In this document: one piece after another, positions 37,700 to 47,009 of the stretch
How the letters are laid out: each line of letters opens with the position of its first letter
Numbering within the stretch: position 1 is the stretch's first letter
From: JABCZS01 sp041660525
Lineage (GTDB): Bacteria > Pseudomonadota > Gammaproteobacteria > JABCZS01
NCBI GenBank assembly: GCA_041660525.1
Contig: JBAZWD010000001.1
Span: forward strand, 372,001 to 436,000
Direction: 5' to 3'
DNA length: 64,000 nt
Notes under the pieces: generated by a model
Database searches by the model: none
What the model was told of the DNA's origin: nothing
The model's input: only the letters and a program-made list of their open reading frames with translations
Translations under genes and position numbers: made by a program

Positions 37700-37957
37700 T
37701 TTTGAGATAAATGGATATTTCTCAGGGTGTTCAATCATATCAATATTAAGATCTACATCTAGATTCGGCCAAAATATATGATTATTTTCGAGTAACTCGA
37801 CACAGAGAATATCTTCGATGTTGGCTTTGGTAAACCATGGGAAATCATTAAAGCTAAGAAAATATTCTTGATGGTTTAGAAAAATCCAAAAACCATGAGA
37901 TGAAATATTAACTACTTCAATCGGAGAAGTGTCTGTCCCAGCTTTTTTTAATTTCAT
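37694..37957 (-). CDS. DUF2442 family protein
   Basis: 87 residues typical of DUF2442 (HGFWIFLNHQEYFLSFNDFPWFTKA, then VELLENNHIFWPNLDVDLNIDMI). DUF2442 genes usually sit directly after DUF4160 genes in toxin-antitoxin-like pairs, as here, where it overlaps the DUF4160 reading frame by 41 bp. It is thought to act as the antitoxin-like half, though experimental support is limited. The gene itself looks intact while its partner is frameshifted. Its end overlaps the convergent 1143-residue gene by 6 bp. Confidence 0.85.
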   Translation of the reverse strand: MKLKKAGTDTSPIEVVNISSHGFWIFLNHQEYFLSFNDFPWFTKANIEDILCVELLENNHIFWPNLDVDLNIDMIEHPEKYPFISKS

Positions 37958-38155
37958 CTAGATTTTCCTCGATTAAATATTTAACTCTGTTTAATTCTTG
38001 AACAGATAAGCCATGATTTTTTGCTAATTCAACATTTTGATCTAACCAAAATTTGGCTTCGCCATCTCCAGAGATGACATGTACATGTCTGCGTCCTTCT
38101 TCTCGTGAGAAGAAAAAAATCTATATCCATCTTTCCGAAAAACAGTAGGGCTCAT
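37917..38155 (-). pseudogene. DUF4160 gene with a one-base frameshift
   Basis: The minus strand from ATG 38155 reads MSPTVFRKDGYRFF, the DUF4160 start, and then loses frame. Shifting by one base restores SREEGRRHVHVISGDGEAKFW and the normal ending EIKKSWDRHF. The break is in a 7-T run (38111-38118 region) where 8 T would be in frame. A single-base deletion or a sequencing error in the homopolymer explains it. It would be the partner of the downstream DUF2442 gene. Confidence 0.85.
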
Positions 38156-38213
38156 TTTTTCACCTGCAAGTTATATTTTAAGCCATATTATCAGAATAAA
38201 ATAATTTATGTTA

Positions 38214-39116
38214 TTATTCTTTTATAAAAATCATCGTTCGTGTCAACTCATGCAAATACAAATCATTAGGCAATGCAGATTGCAAATGTCCTAACGCTTC
38301 TTGCACTAAGGTTGTCAGTAATTTTTTACTTTTATCCACACCCAGTAATGATGGGTAAGTCGGTTTTTCCCGCGCTGCATCTTGTCCGGTTTTTTTGCCT
38401 AAAGTTTTTTCATCACTTAACACATCTAATAAATCATCTTGCACTTGAAATGCTAAACCAATTTTTTCTGCAAAATAATGCATTTGTTCCATTTGATTGG
38501 AACTCACATTTAAGCTGGCGGCTAGAGCTAAATGCACGCAAGCAATAATTAAAGCGCCGGTTTTTAGTTGATGAATATTTTGCAGGGTTTTAATATTTAT
38601 TTTTTGATTAAGACTGGCTAAATCTAATGCTTGTCCGCTGGCCATACCTTGCAATCCGCAAGCTGTACTTAAAATATGCATCATGCGTATTTGTTGCGCG
38701 GGTGCCAATTGTGCATTGGGTTTTGATAATTGTTCAAACGCTAATGTTTGCAGCGCATCTCCTGCTAAGATGGCCGTTGCTTCATCAAATGCTTTATGAC
38801 ACGTGGGTTGTCCACGGCGTAAGTCATCATCATCCATGGCAGGTAAATCATCATGAATTAAAGAATAAGTATGCATGAGCTCTACTGCGATGGCTTGGGT
38901 GTCCACATATTCGGGTGGTAAATTAAAACTATGACCCGTTGCATACACTAATAATGCGCGTAAACGTTTGCCGCCAGCAAGACTGCTGTATTGCATGGCA
39001 TCACGTAACTTTGGGCTCGGCGCAGTCAATGTTGAAAATAAATCACTCAGACGTTGATTAATACGGTTTTGATAATGTTGTAAAAAAGGCGATAAAGTTT
39101 TAGTCATCTTCATCAT
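38214..39116 (-). CDS. ispA: Farnesyl diphosphate synthase
   Basis: A short-chain prenyltransferase condensing IPP with DMAPP and GPP to FPP, the precursor of undecaprenyl-P, ubiquinone and the haem O farnesyl group made by CyoE. 300 residues. The first aspartate-rich motif is in LIHDDLPAMDDDDLRRG and the second in FQVQDDLLDV; KTGQDAAREKPTYPSLLG is also typical. The ATG overlaps the xseB end by 17 bp. The classical xseB-ispA-dxs order is interrupted after this gene. Confidence 0.95.
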   Translation of the reverse strand: MMKMTKTLSPFLQHYQNRINQRLSDLFSTLTAPSPKLRDAMQYSSLAGGKRLRALLVYATGHSFNLPPEYVDTQAIAVELMHTYSLIHDDLPAMDDDDLRRGQPTCHKAFDEATAILAGDALQTLAFEQLSKPNAQLAPAQQIRMMHILSTACGLQGMASGQALDLASLNQKINIKTLQNIHQLKTGALIIACVHLALAASLNVSSNQMEQMHYFAEKIGLAFQVQDDLLDVLSDEKTLGKKTGQDAAREKPTYPSLLGVDKSKKLLTTLVQEALGHLQSALPNDLYLHELTRTMIFIKE

Positions 39117-39327
39117 TTTCTTCGTAAATAGATTCAGTTAAAATTTCTACTTTTTGTTCAGCCTGAGTCAAAGCTTCTTGGCATAGGGTAGATAGCTTCA
39201 TACCCTGTTCAAATTGTTCTAAAGATTGCTCAAGCGTCAAATCCCCAGTTTCCATTTTTTTAACAATGGTCTCTAACTCAGCCAAAGACTGCTCAAAATT
39301 AAATGTGGGCTTTTTTTTAGGGGGCAT
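39100..39327 (-). CDS. xseB: Exodeoxyribonuclease VII small subunit
   Basis: 75 residues, a helical hairpin typical of XseB (FEQSLAELETIVKKMETGDLTLEQSLEQ, then GMKLSTLCQEAL). It binds the XseA large subunit to form ExoVII, which degrades single-stranded DNA. It is first in the pair with ispA. Basic PPKKK start and acidic NDEDD tail are usual. XseA is not in the window. Upstream lies the nested palindrome of the divergently transcribed ATPase. Confidence 0.93.
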   Translation of the reverse strand: MPPKKKPTFNFEQSLAELETIVKKMETGDLTLEQSLEQFEQGMKLSTLCQEALTQAEQKVEILTESIYEENDEDD

Positions 39328-39395
39328 AATGACCTCTTAGTATTGAAATTATCAATAGTTTAAGGGGTTTAGGGGGGTAAATCAATGAGATAAAT

Positions 39396-39482
39396 AGCGG
39401 CCACTTATAGCCTCATTATAAGTGGCCGCTAATCTTGACTTGAAAATAGCGGCCACTTATAATGAGGCTATAAGTGGCCGCT
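39396..39482. promoter_or_regulatory. Perfect nested palindrome: two reverse-complementary dyads
   Basis: The arm AGCGGCCACTTATA and its complement TATAAGTGGCCGCT occur twice: 39396-39430 (loop GCCTCAT) and 39448-39482 (loop ATGAGGC). Each loop is the complement of the other, so the second copy is the exact reverse complement of the first, 52 bp along. Flanking AAAT/ATTT extend the outer match to 39392-39486. It surrounds the ATPase promoter and probably acts as an operator. It could also form large cruciforms or terminate transcription toward the right (T-run after 39483). Confidence 0.85.
39435..39463 (+). promoter_or_regulatory. Sigma70 promoter of the ATPase/DUF234 gene
   Basis: TTGACT (39435-39440), 17 nt, then TATAAT (39458-39463). 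The -35 lies in the gap between the two dyads, and the -10 is inside the left arm and loop of the second dyad, so a bound repressor would cover it. Transcription should begin near 39470, leaving a 30-nt leader with AAGGA (39489-39493) before the ATG at 39500. Confidence 0.75.
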
Positions 39483-39499
39483 ATTTTTTAAGGACTGAT

Positions 39500-40936
39500 A
39501 TGATTATTGGCAGACAAAAAGAGCTTGCGCGTCTTGAGCGCGCTTATACCTCGCAACAAGCGGAGTTTGCCGTAGTTTACGGACGGCGCCGTGTTGGGAA
39601 AACCTTTCTAATTCGTGAATACTTTCGGCAAAAAGCATGTTTATTTGTTCACGCGACAGGCTTGCAAAAAGGAACCTTAGTAAAACAATTGGCCCATTTT
39701 GCAGAAAGCTTAGCCCAAGGTTTTATGCCTGGGATAGCATTGAAACCTGCTAAATCTTGGGATGAGGCCTTTGGCGCTTTGAATCAATTGATATTAAATG
39801 ATCGCAGTGAGCGCAAGATAGTTGTGTTTTTAGATGAGCTGCCTTGGATGGCAACGCGAAAGTCAGGTTTACTAGAAGCCCTAGATTATTATTGGAATCA
39901 TTTTTGGTCAGGGAATCCTAGAGTAATTTTAGTCGTGTGTGGCTCGAGCGCTTCTTGGTTAATCAATAATATTATTTATAACAAAGGAGGCCTTCATAAT
40001 CGCTGTACCTGTGAATTAAAAATTGATCCTTTTGTTTTATCTGAAACAGAAGATTTTTTAAAAAGTATGGGGGTTAAATTAAATCGATCTCATATTACTG
40101 AGCTTTATTTGGCTTTAGGCGGCATACCTTATTATTTACGTTATGTAGAACCGGGCTTAACTGCTGCTGAAAATATCCAAAAAATATTATTTAATAAAAC
40201 AGCGCCTTTAAAAGATGAGTTTAAAAAATTATTTATGTCACTTTTTAATAATGCGGATCATTATATTGAATTGATTAAAATAATCGCTAGTAAAAAAGAG
40301 GGTGTGTCACGCATGGACCTAGAATCTTTATCAAAAAAAATATCTACGGGTGGCCGATTAAGCTCACGACTCAGCAACTTAGTTCAAGCTAATTTTATCC
40401 AAGTCTTTACACCTTTTGGAAAAAAAAGAGGTGAATATTTTAAATTGATAGATGAGTTTTGTTTGTTTTATCTTTATTGGTTACTATCTAAAAAAAATAC
40501 CCAATTAACTCCTGATTACTGGCTGCAACAACAAAATAAACCTGCGTATCATGCATGGGCAGGCTATGCGTTTGAAGCCGTTTGCGTAAAACATATTGAT
40601 GCCATCTTAAAAGCACTGAATATAAAAACGGCAGAAGCAATTTCCTCATGGCGATTTATGAGCAGCGAACTAGGCGAATCTGGCGCACAAATTGACTTAC
40701 TTATAGATAGAAGCGATGAAGCTATCACTTTGTGTGAAATAAAATATACCAGCAAGCCTTTTAATATTGATAAATCTTATGCCGCCATGCTGCAGAAAAA
40801 GATAGCTATTTTTAAAAATAAAACCAAAACATCTAAACATATATTTTTAGCGCTTATATGTGCAGGTGGCTTGAAAGAATCTGCTTTTGTAAAAGAATAT
40901 GTGGATCAAGTAGTTATTTTAGATGATTTATTTTAA
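39500..40936 (+). CDS. ATPase_2-type AAA ATPase with winged helix and DUF234 (PD-(D/E)XK-like) domain
   Basis: 478 residues. Walker A GRRRVGKT is at 28-35 and Walker B VVFLDELPWM near 105-112, with a sensor CGSSASW. A winged helix (VSRMDLESLSKKISTGGRL) follows around 268-300. The C-terminal DUF234 region has a nuclease-like D..ExK pattern (GAQIDLLIDR, later CEIKY). This family is common in archaea and scattered in bacteria; function is unknown. The ATG at 39500 was chosen for its AAGGA site; a GTG at 39422 would place the palindrome inside the coding region. It is a single-gene unit under a private promoter. Confidence 0.88.
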   Translation: MIIGRQKELARLERAYTSQQAEFAVVYGRRRVGKTFLIREYFRQKACLFVHATGLQKGTLVKQLAHFAESLAQGFMPGIALKPAKSWDEAFGALNQLILNDRSERKIVVFLDELPWMATRKSGLLEALDYYWNHFWSGNPRVILVVCGSSASWLINNIIYNKGGLHNRCTCELKIDPFVLSETEDFLKSMGVKLNRSHITELYLALGGIPYYLRYVEPGLTAAENIQKILFNKTAPLKDEFKKLFMSLFNNADHYIELIKIIASKKEGVSRMDLESLSKKISTGGRLSSRLSNLVQANFIQVFTPFGKKRGEYFKLIDEFCLFYLYWLLSKKNTQLTPDYWLQQQNKPAYHAWAGYAFEAVCVKHIDAILKALNIKTAEAISSWRFMSSELGESGAQIDLLIDRSDEAITLCEIKYTSKPFNIDKSYAAMLQKKIAIFKNKTKTSKHIFLALICAGGLKESAFVKEYVDQVVILDDLF

Positions 40937-40965
40937 AAGAATTCTCTAGGATTCGAGCTTTAAAA

Positions 40966-41340
40966 TTAGAAAACTGGGTGAATGCTGCATAATTGAATTA
41001 ACATGCTGTAATCAAAGTGTTTCTTTTTTTGTACTGTATCTACATAAGGCTGTTGGTCGTCTTTTCTATTTTTGAATATTTTTCTTTTAAAATAAGAAGT
41101 AGTTTGAAGCGTGATTTGATAGTTGTCATCATTTAAATGAAGGTGTATGCAGGGTTCTTCATTCGCATATAAGCTTTCCGCAATATTCGTAAAACTTATT
41201 TTAAATTCATTTAATAAGGGCTGTATTTTTTCTACATAGAAATGTTAACTACCATCGATTAAATCAGGGTTTGCAAGATATATTTGTATTTTATGTGTGC
41301 TTGTACCGTTTTGATAAAGAATATCAAGAGTTATTTTTTT
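40966..41340 (-). pseudogene. Decayed ORF of unknown family
   Basis: The minus strand keeps a coding-like frame ending at 40966: FYVEKIQPLLNEFKISFTN, later FKRKIFKNRKDD, to SIHPVF and stop. The same frame continues upstream with LDILYQNGTSTHKIQIYL but is broken by a TAA between the two parts and by a TGA further up, with no start codon or ribosome site. It fills most of the 563-bp gap between the ATPase and the lipase-type gene. The family is not recognised. Confidence 0.5.
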
Positions 41341-41499
41341 CGACGTGCATTTTCAAGCATGGGATAATGTTTTTGATTTATCAGCTAAATACATTGAGAT
41401 TGATAAAAATAGCTAATATCCTACAAAAAGATCCTCTATAAGCTCTAATCAATTAGGCTAAGTTAAGTTACTATGTAATTTACAAATTATAGGTGGCGC

Positions 41500-44400
41500 A
41501 TGCACAGAGATAAGCAGTACTATGTAGCATTATTTGAAAAAACTTTATTGCAATATAAAGTTAATGAACAATATATTCTCCGCGATTTTTATGAACAACT
41601 CAATAGGGTCGTTTCATCAACTTTGGGGGCTATGAGTGGGATTGCTAGTTCAAAACTCACCCCACAAAATGATTCGGTGACAAGCTTATTTTTAGCAGCT
41701 TGGCATTTTGTACCAGTTGCCGGTACTTATATCAATAAAGCCCTCACAATGGCGAGTAACCAATATGAAGAAGCTAAAGCACAACGTATTAATAGTGTCT
41801 TAACCAATTTTGCACATAAAGATGAAACAGCTGATATATTTTGCTATCAAGCAGTTATTTATCACCATTTTCGGATTTTAAAGAATGAACTTGAACAGGA
41901 CAATCTAGAAATACTTAGTGCTGAGTTAAAAGCGATTGCATCAGCAGTGATGAATAAATTTTTACCTGAGAAAATTAAATTATCTCCTGCACGTGAAACA
42001 TTAATTGAAGAGTTGTTAGTGCAATTAATGGAAGGTTTAAATGCAGCTGTTGATGCCAAAAAAAGTGGGGATTTAGTATCAGAGGAATTAGGTAAATATT
42101 TAGCTCAGCGATTAATAGTAGTTAATGACGCGCATTTAATTAATTTAGCGTTCAATGGTGAATTTCATCAATTATCTCAAATTGATCGTTATACTGTTGC
42201 ATTAGAAGCTTTGCGTTTATCACAATTTGCTTATGAAGATAAAGCATTGATTGAGCCCTATATTCAGCAATGGGGCTATGAACTTAAAAAACCAGAATCA
42301 TTTTTTTATCAATTCGCCAATGGAAATCGTTGTATTCTTTTGGCTAATAATGATACGGTTATATGTGTATTTCGTGGTTCGTCTAAAAGCTTGGAATTTT
42401 CACCTCGTAGTTTTGCAAATATTTTAGAAAGCATGTGGGATTGCAAAGATGGCTTGGGACATCGATTGTCATACCATGCTAAATTTCCTCCTAAGCGTTT
42501 TATTTTTATTGGACACTCTACAGGTGGTGCGTTAGCGTTGTTAGCATCCACGCGATTTTTTCAACAATACAAACAACACCAAGATAAATTAACAGTATTT
42601 ACTTTCGGACAGCCGATAGCTACTAAGGCTTTATCTCAAGAATTTACAAAAAATGTATATCGATTTACGCATCCGAATGATCCAATTCCAATGATATTGC
42701 CAGAGGCATTAGGTTATGTGCATATCGGTTTTGAATACTCATTGCCTGATGTTACACAAATATTTAATTGGGAAGATAAATCTTCTGCCGCCGCTCTTTT
42801 GGAGATGAACCAAGCATCACATCAATTATTAGCCTATCAAGAGAGATTAACTGAGCACGCAAGAAGTCATAACGATGCCGCTTTACCTGCTTATATAAAC
42901 CCCACGGTTACAACTTTGAATACGTTAGAATCATCAAGAAATAATACTCATGATGGGACTATTCACACACAGCCAATAAATCAATTATATTACATGTATT
43001 TTATTTCACAGAAAATAATACAGGATGTTTATGATGCAGTTTTACCTGATTTTTTAAAAATTGGGCCACGCGTTTCTCAGACATTTGAATCTTTGGGAAG
43101 TATCGTCTTTCGTGAAACTTTTGTTTCACAATCATTGAAATATCAATTAGAAACTTTGCATTCACTTACACAAAAGATTATTAAAGAATTATATCAAAGT
43201 GGAGGGGTTGGATTTAGTCATCCTATCAAGAACGCACTTGCAAGGCTTGAAAAACACTTAAAATACTATCAATCCTTAGGGGACATAGGATTGGTAATGG
43301 CTGCTGAAAATTTATCTATTTGGCTTAAAGTTGCTGCATGTCAAAAAAAAGATAAAGATGCATTTAAGGATTTGTTTTCGATAAAAATAGGGGTTAATTA
43401 TTCAGCAGTATTGAAAAATATTGATGCAATTGTAAAAGATATTTTAGGCGATAGTAATCTTGCTTCTTTATTGCTAATTGCGGTATTCCTGAAAATTCCC
43501 AATTTTTTAAGAGATGCACAAAGTTTACGATGTGCATTATCAGACCAACCTTTAACTCATTATTTGGCTCAAATTGCAGTATTGGATTTGTTAGTATCTA
43601 TTGCTAAAGAAAAAAATGATATTGAGATAGTGTTGTTGGGACAGAATGATGAGATTGATTTAACTTATTGGTTGCAGAGTCTTCCAGAAGTTTTACCGAA
43701 TGATAAAAAGTCATATGTTGATGATTATGTCAAACAAATACTTATCCAATTACAGGCCATTCAAGATCACCCGATTTTGCGTGCATTAATAAAAGGCTAT
43801 CAAGAAAATACCAGCCCTAAGAATTTATTATTTTTTGCGTTGGATGAAGTAAGCCGCAATGAAGACTTAATACCCGGTGAACGTCTTCGAGCAATACAGA
43901 TAAGACACACAGTGAAATTGTTACCTGAAGTTAAAGCAACTTTTCAAGGTTTAGAAGATGAAAATAATACCGTCCAGCATGCGCAATCGGCTGCTTCTCG
44001 TGTTTTAACATATCTCGATTATTTAGAATTAGGAGAGAATGCCCTGTTGACACGAGCACGAGGTTTGGCTAAAAGTTCTTTTATTAATGCATATCATTTA
44101 TTAAAAATAAATTTATCAGATTTAAAGACAGAAAATAAAACTGAAATCGACGCTCAATTTATGCAAGTCACCAGCAAAATCATCTCGATATTATGGGAAG
44201 AATTAAACTCAAAAGCTCTGCCATGGGAGAAAAGTTTGATCTATCTAGAAATACTACGTTATGATGAACAGAATATAATGGCATTAAATGGATTATTCGA
44301 ATTAGGTTTAGGCGATGCCCATCATGATTTTGAAAAACATTTACCTCACGTTGGTACAAAGTTAACATCTGAAGATGCTAAAAAGTATTTAGTAGATCAT

Positions 44401-46833
44401 GATGATGCAGTATTACTCCAAACATCCTTTAATGGCACTTGGGTATTAAATAAAAAAACAATCGAGGCATTTGATAAGCGCGCACCCGCTCGCAAAAGCA
44501 CTCATGCGGTTGCAGAAATAGGGCCATTATATGTTAAAGAGAACCCTGGCTTAGTTGGTCTTGCGTTTGCAGCTTGGGCATTATCACGTTGGGTATTTTT
44601 AGGATTATCAGAGACACCTACAGAGTGGGGATTAATTCCAGTACAACCTGCAAAAATACTACGAAAAGATAAACCACCCGTTATAGTACAATTAAGCCCA
44701 ACAATTAGTGGTGATAATGTACAAGAATTACTGTCTAAAAATCTTGATCCACAAGCACTTAAAACATTATCTCCATTGCATTTTAGCGCCTTAATGATTA
44801 TAAACATTATGCTGAATATGAGCGATGCTAGGGATGCGAATTTTGTTCTTAGTTTAAAGCAGTTATTCAGTATAGATAATGATTGCGTATTTGTGAGAGA
44901 TGAAATGCAATCAGGTTTATTTGGGCAACAGATGATCGTTAAAAATCTTGTGTTTTGTTTAGCGCAAATGCAAGAAAATGTAGATAAACAAATAGCTCAG
45001 CATTTTATTCACTCTTCTTTTGCACCTTTATCGCGCATTCGAGCCTGGTTATTTAGTGTATTTAAATATAATCAAACGATTAATAAAATATTCAGCGAAA
45101 CTGAGCAAAAAGAACTATTCGAGCGGACGAACGAAAATGAACAAGTTGTAGTCTCCGCTTTCTTTGACTCACAAGGTATATTACAACCGGCTACTAAATT
45201 ATTTATGATCTGTGATAATTTAAAAAAATCCTCACTTCAAACGCATCAGGATTTATTTAAAGCGATCCGAAAAAATATAGCTCAAGCATACGAAGAAGCA
45301 TTTATGAAAAATAATACACATACATTATTAGGAAGAATGCAAAGTATAGGTGGGTTAACAGGATTGTCTTTGTCCACCACTGGAAAAGTTATTCGGCATA
45401 ATCTGGGTAAGTCTTTGGGAAATCATAATGATTTTGTGAAAGCTCAACGAAATCCAAGGGAAGTATTACGTTCATTACCTGCAATTGAGAAAGATTCAAG
45501 TTTATTACGTTTAGTACTTCAAGAAATCGTTAAAGGAGATATGTCATCATTTAGTCGAGAAATTCAAATACAAGAAATGGTATTAGAAAATCTAAATGAA
45601 AAACACTATAGTCAAAGCAGCTTTACCATTGCTGTGCACCAAATGTTTATTCAAGCTATTTCTCCAAGTATTACTTGTCTCATATTTAGAGATAATCCAT
45701 ATTTAACAGATGATGATCTTTTGAAACTAGTTTCAAGATTGCCCAATCTTACAGATATTAAATTGATAAATTGTCCTCGATTAACCGGTTACACTAAAGG
45801 ATGGACAGGAGAGTATGATTGGTTGACGGAATTCTCAAAGCGCGGAAATATAAAAATAACTATTTGGGAATGTTTAGGCTTGGAGCCTCGATTATTAGAT
45901 ATTATTCCAGAAATTGCGAAAATCCCAAGTGTTAGCATAGAGTGTGGTGGGATATTATTATTGCTGCGCTTAGTTGCTGAAGGGGAACAAGATCAGGCTG
46001 AAATACTGATTAAAGCTAATCTTCAATTGCTATTTCAGCGAGGAGATGTCACTGATTTATCAAAGAGGAAATTCAAAAACATTACTGCTTTTCAATATGC
46101 AGTTTGGGCATTAGATTGGCATATGTGGACAATGATTTTAAAATATTTGCCACTTAAGGAAGCTAAAGCACAAGCTGAACAATTGAGTACGGGAGACTGG
46201 GTTAAAGAGCATGGTGAAAAAGTAAGCTGGCAGTCACTTATTGATGCTTTAAAACTATATAATGGAAAAATAGCCCATGAAAATAAGTATGATTATATTT
46301 ATAGTTATATTAAATTGCCACAGTTTCTTCTGCCAGTCCATGTGGTTAATCAGTATTGTAGAATTGATCAATCTTTTCATCCTGTACCATATTTTGACAA
46401 GCCAGGTTTACCAAGGACTCGTCAAACCAATATGGGGGAGTGGTTCAAGGTCATTTCAAACCAAGATAATCGTTATGGGGTGGTAAGAATGAATGAAGAA
46501 TATGCTATGGCTGTTGAAGCGGTAGTCAAGACGTATGGGACGGTTTACAATGGAATGGGAGCAGAGTATAGATATACTGTTAGTCTACCGAATAAAATAG
46601 ATGAAAAAGCAATGGAAGAGTTACTTTTTTTTTGTAATGTTCAACATAAGAAACTGATTATTTCCTTACAGCAAAATATGGTTCCTGTAGCTAACATCTT
46701 TGCACATTGGAATATTGCTTCAAAATCCGAGGATAGCCAAGTTAATAATCAAGTGAAAGCAATGAGAGAGACGTCACAAGCTTCGTCCTCAAGAGTAAGT
46801 AGTAACCCTGTTGCTTTTGGATTTGTAAACTAA
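41500..46833 (+). CDS. Giant multidomain protein: class 3 lipase, kinase-like, LRR, ankyrin-like C-terminus
   Basis: 1777 residues, ATG 41500 after AGGTGG. It is a paralogue of the gene at 11144. The class 3 lipase domain has elbow GHSTG near residue 338 and later FTFGQP and HPNDPIP. A helical region follows, then a kinase-type fold (YVKENPG; MSDARDAN; SIDNDCVF). LRR/RNI-like repeats come near 1395-1470. Instead of a WD40 propeller and membrane anchor it ends in an alpha-helical module (LLRLVAEGEQDQAEILIKAN; FQYAVWALDWHMWTMILKYL) of a kind I associate with Legionellales effectors, and a Ser-rich tail. Effector role inferred. Confidence 0.7.
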   Translation: MHRDKQYYVALFEKTLLQYKVNEQYILRDFYEQLNRVVSSTLGAMSGIASSKLTPQNDSVTSLFLAAWHFVPVAGTYINKALTMASNQYEEAKAQRINSVLTNFAHKDETADIFCYQAVIYHHFRILKNELEQDNLEILSAELKAIASAVMNKFLPEKIKLSPARETLIEELLVQLMEGLNAAVDAKKSGDLVSEELGKYLAQRLIVVNDAHLINLAFNGEFHQLSQIDRYTVALEALRLSQFAYEDKALIEPYIQQWGYELKKPESFFYQFANGNRCILLANNDTVICVFRGSSKSLEFSPRSFANILESMWDCKDGLGHRLSYHAKFPPKRFIFIGHSTGGALALLASTRFFQQYKQHQDKLTVFTFGQPIATKALSQEFTKNVYRFTHPNDPIPMILPEALGYVHIGFEYSLPDVTQIFNWEDKSSAAALLEMNQASHQLLAYQERLTEHARSHNDAALPAYINPTVTTLNTLESSRNNTHDGTIHTQPINQLYYMYFISQKIIQDVYDAVLPDFLKIGPRVSQTFESLGSIVFRETFVSQSLKYQLETLHSLTQKIIKELYQSGGVGFSHPIKNALARLEKHLKYYQSLGDIGLVMAAENLSIWLKVAACQKKDKDAFKDLFSIKIGVNYSAVLKNIDAIVKDILGDSNLASLLLIAVFLKIPNFLRDAQSLRCALSDQPLTHYLAQIAVLDLLVSIAKEKNDIEIVLLGQNDEIDLTYWLQSLPEVLPNDKKSYVDDYVKQILIQLQAIQDHPILRALIKGYQENTSPKNLLFFALDEVSRNEDLIPGERLRAIQIRHTVKLLPEVKATFQGLEDENNTVQHAQSAASRVLTYLDYLELGENALLTRARGLAKSSFINAYHLLKINLSDLKTENKTEIDAQFMQVTSKIISILWEELNSKALPWEKSLIYLEILRYDEQNIMALNGLFELGLGDAHHDFEKHLPHVGTKLTSEDAKKYLVDHDDAVLLQTSFNGTWVLNKKTIEAFDKRAPARKSTHAVAEIGPLYVKENPGLVGLAFAAWALSRWVFLGLSETPTEWGLIPVQPAKILRKDKPPVIVQLSPTISGDNVQELLSKNLDPQALKTLSPLHFSALMIINIMLNMSDARDANFVLSLKQLFSIDNDCVFVRDEMQSGLFGQQMIVKNLVFCLAQMQENVDKQIAQHFIHSSFAPLSRIRAWLFSVFKYNQTINKIFSETEQKELFERTNENEQVVVSAFFDSQGILQPATKLFMICDNLKKSSLQTHQDLFKAIRKNIAQAYEEAFMKNNTHTLLGRMQSIGGLTGLSLSTTGKVIRHNLGKSLGNHNDFVKAQRNPREVLRSLPAIEKDSSLLRLVLQEIVKGDMSSFSREIQIQEMVLENLNEKHYSQSSFTIAVHQMFIQAISPSITCLIFRDNPYLTDDDLLKLVSRLPNLTDIKLINCPRLTGYTKGWTGEYDWLTEFSKRGNIKITIWECLGLEPRLLDIIPEIAKIPSVSIECGGILLLLRLVAEGEQDQAEILIKANLQLLFQRGDVTDLSKRKFKNITAFQYAVWALDWHMWTMILKYLPLKEAKAQAEQLSTGDWVKEHGEKVSWQSLIDALKLYNGKIAHENKYDYIYSYIKLPQFLLPVHVVNQYCRIDQSFHPVPYFDKPGLPRTRQTNMGEWFKVISNQDNRYGVVRMNEEYAMAVEAVVKTYGTVYNGMGAEYRYTVSLPNKIDEKAMEELLFFCNVQHKKLIISLQQNMVPVANIFAHWNIASKSEDSQVNNQVKAMRETSQASSSRVSSNPVAFGFVN

Positions 46834-46922
46834 CTATAAAATTTGACAAAAAATACCTCTTGACGCCTACTAAAATCCATGTTACTAATTAAAAAATAGG
46901 TTTTATTTTCTCAGAGGCAGCA

Positions 46923-47009
46923 ATGTGTAACGTTTTTAATTCACATCACACCCCATTCGGCGCTGCTGCTCGCCCCTCTATTACCCAACGAATGCGAATG
47001 TCTGCTTAA
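46923..47009 (+). CDS. 28-residue leader-like ORF
   Basis: ATG 46923 preceded by AGAGG, then MCNVFNSHHTPFGAAARP and a basic, Met-rich end, stop at 47009. A TTGACG box 60 bp upstream and a possible TACTAA -10 suggest it is near the start of a transcript. It ends 49 bp before the TTG start of the next gene. It could be an attenuator-type leader or a small protein. The call rests on the ribosome site and position only. Confidence 0.35.
   Translation: MCNVFNSHHTPFGAAARPSITQRMRMSA

Noticed and set aside
39422..39499. GTG start giving the ATPase 26 extra residues
   Set aside because: It would translate the perfect palindrome and the promoter -10; the ATG at 39500 has a good AAGGA site and a normal family N-terminus.
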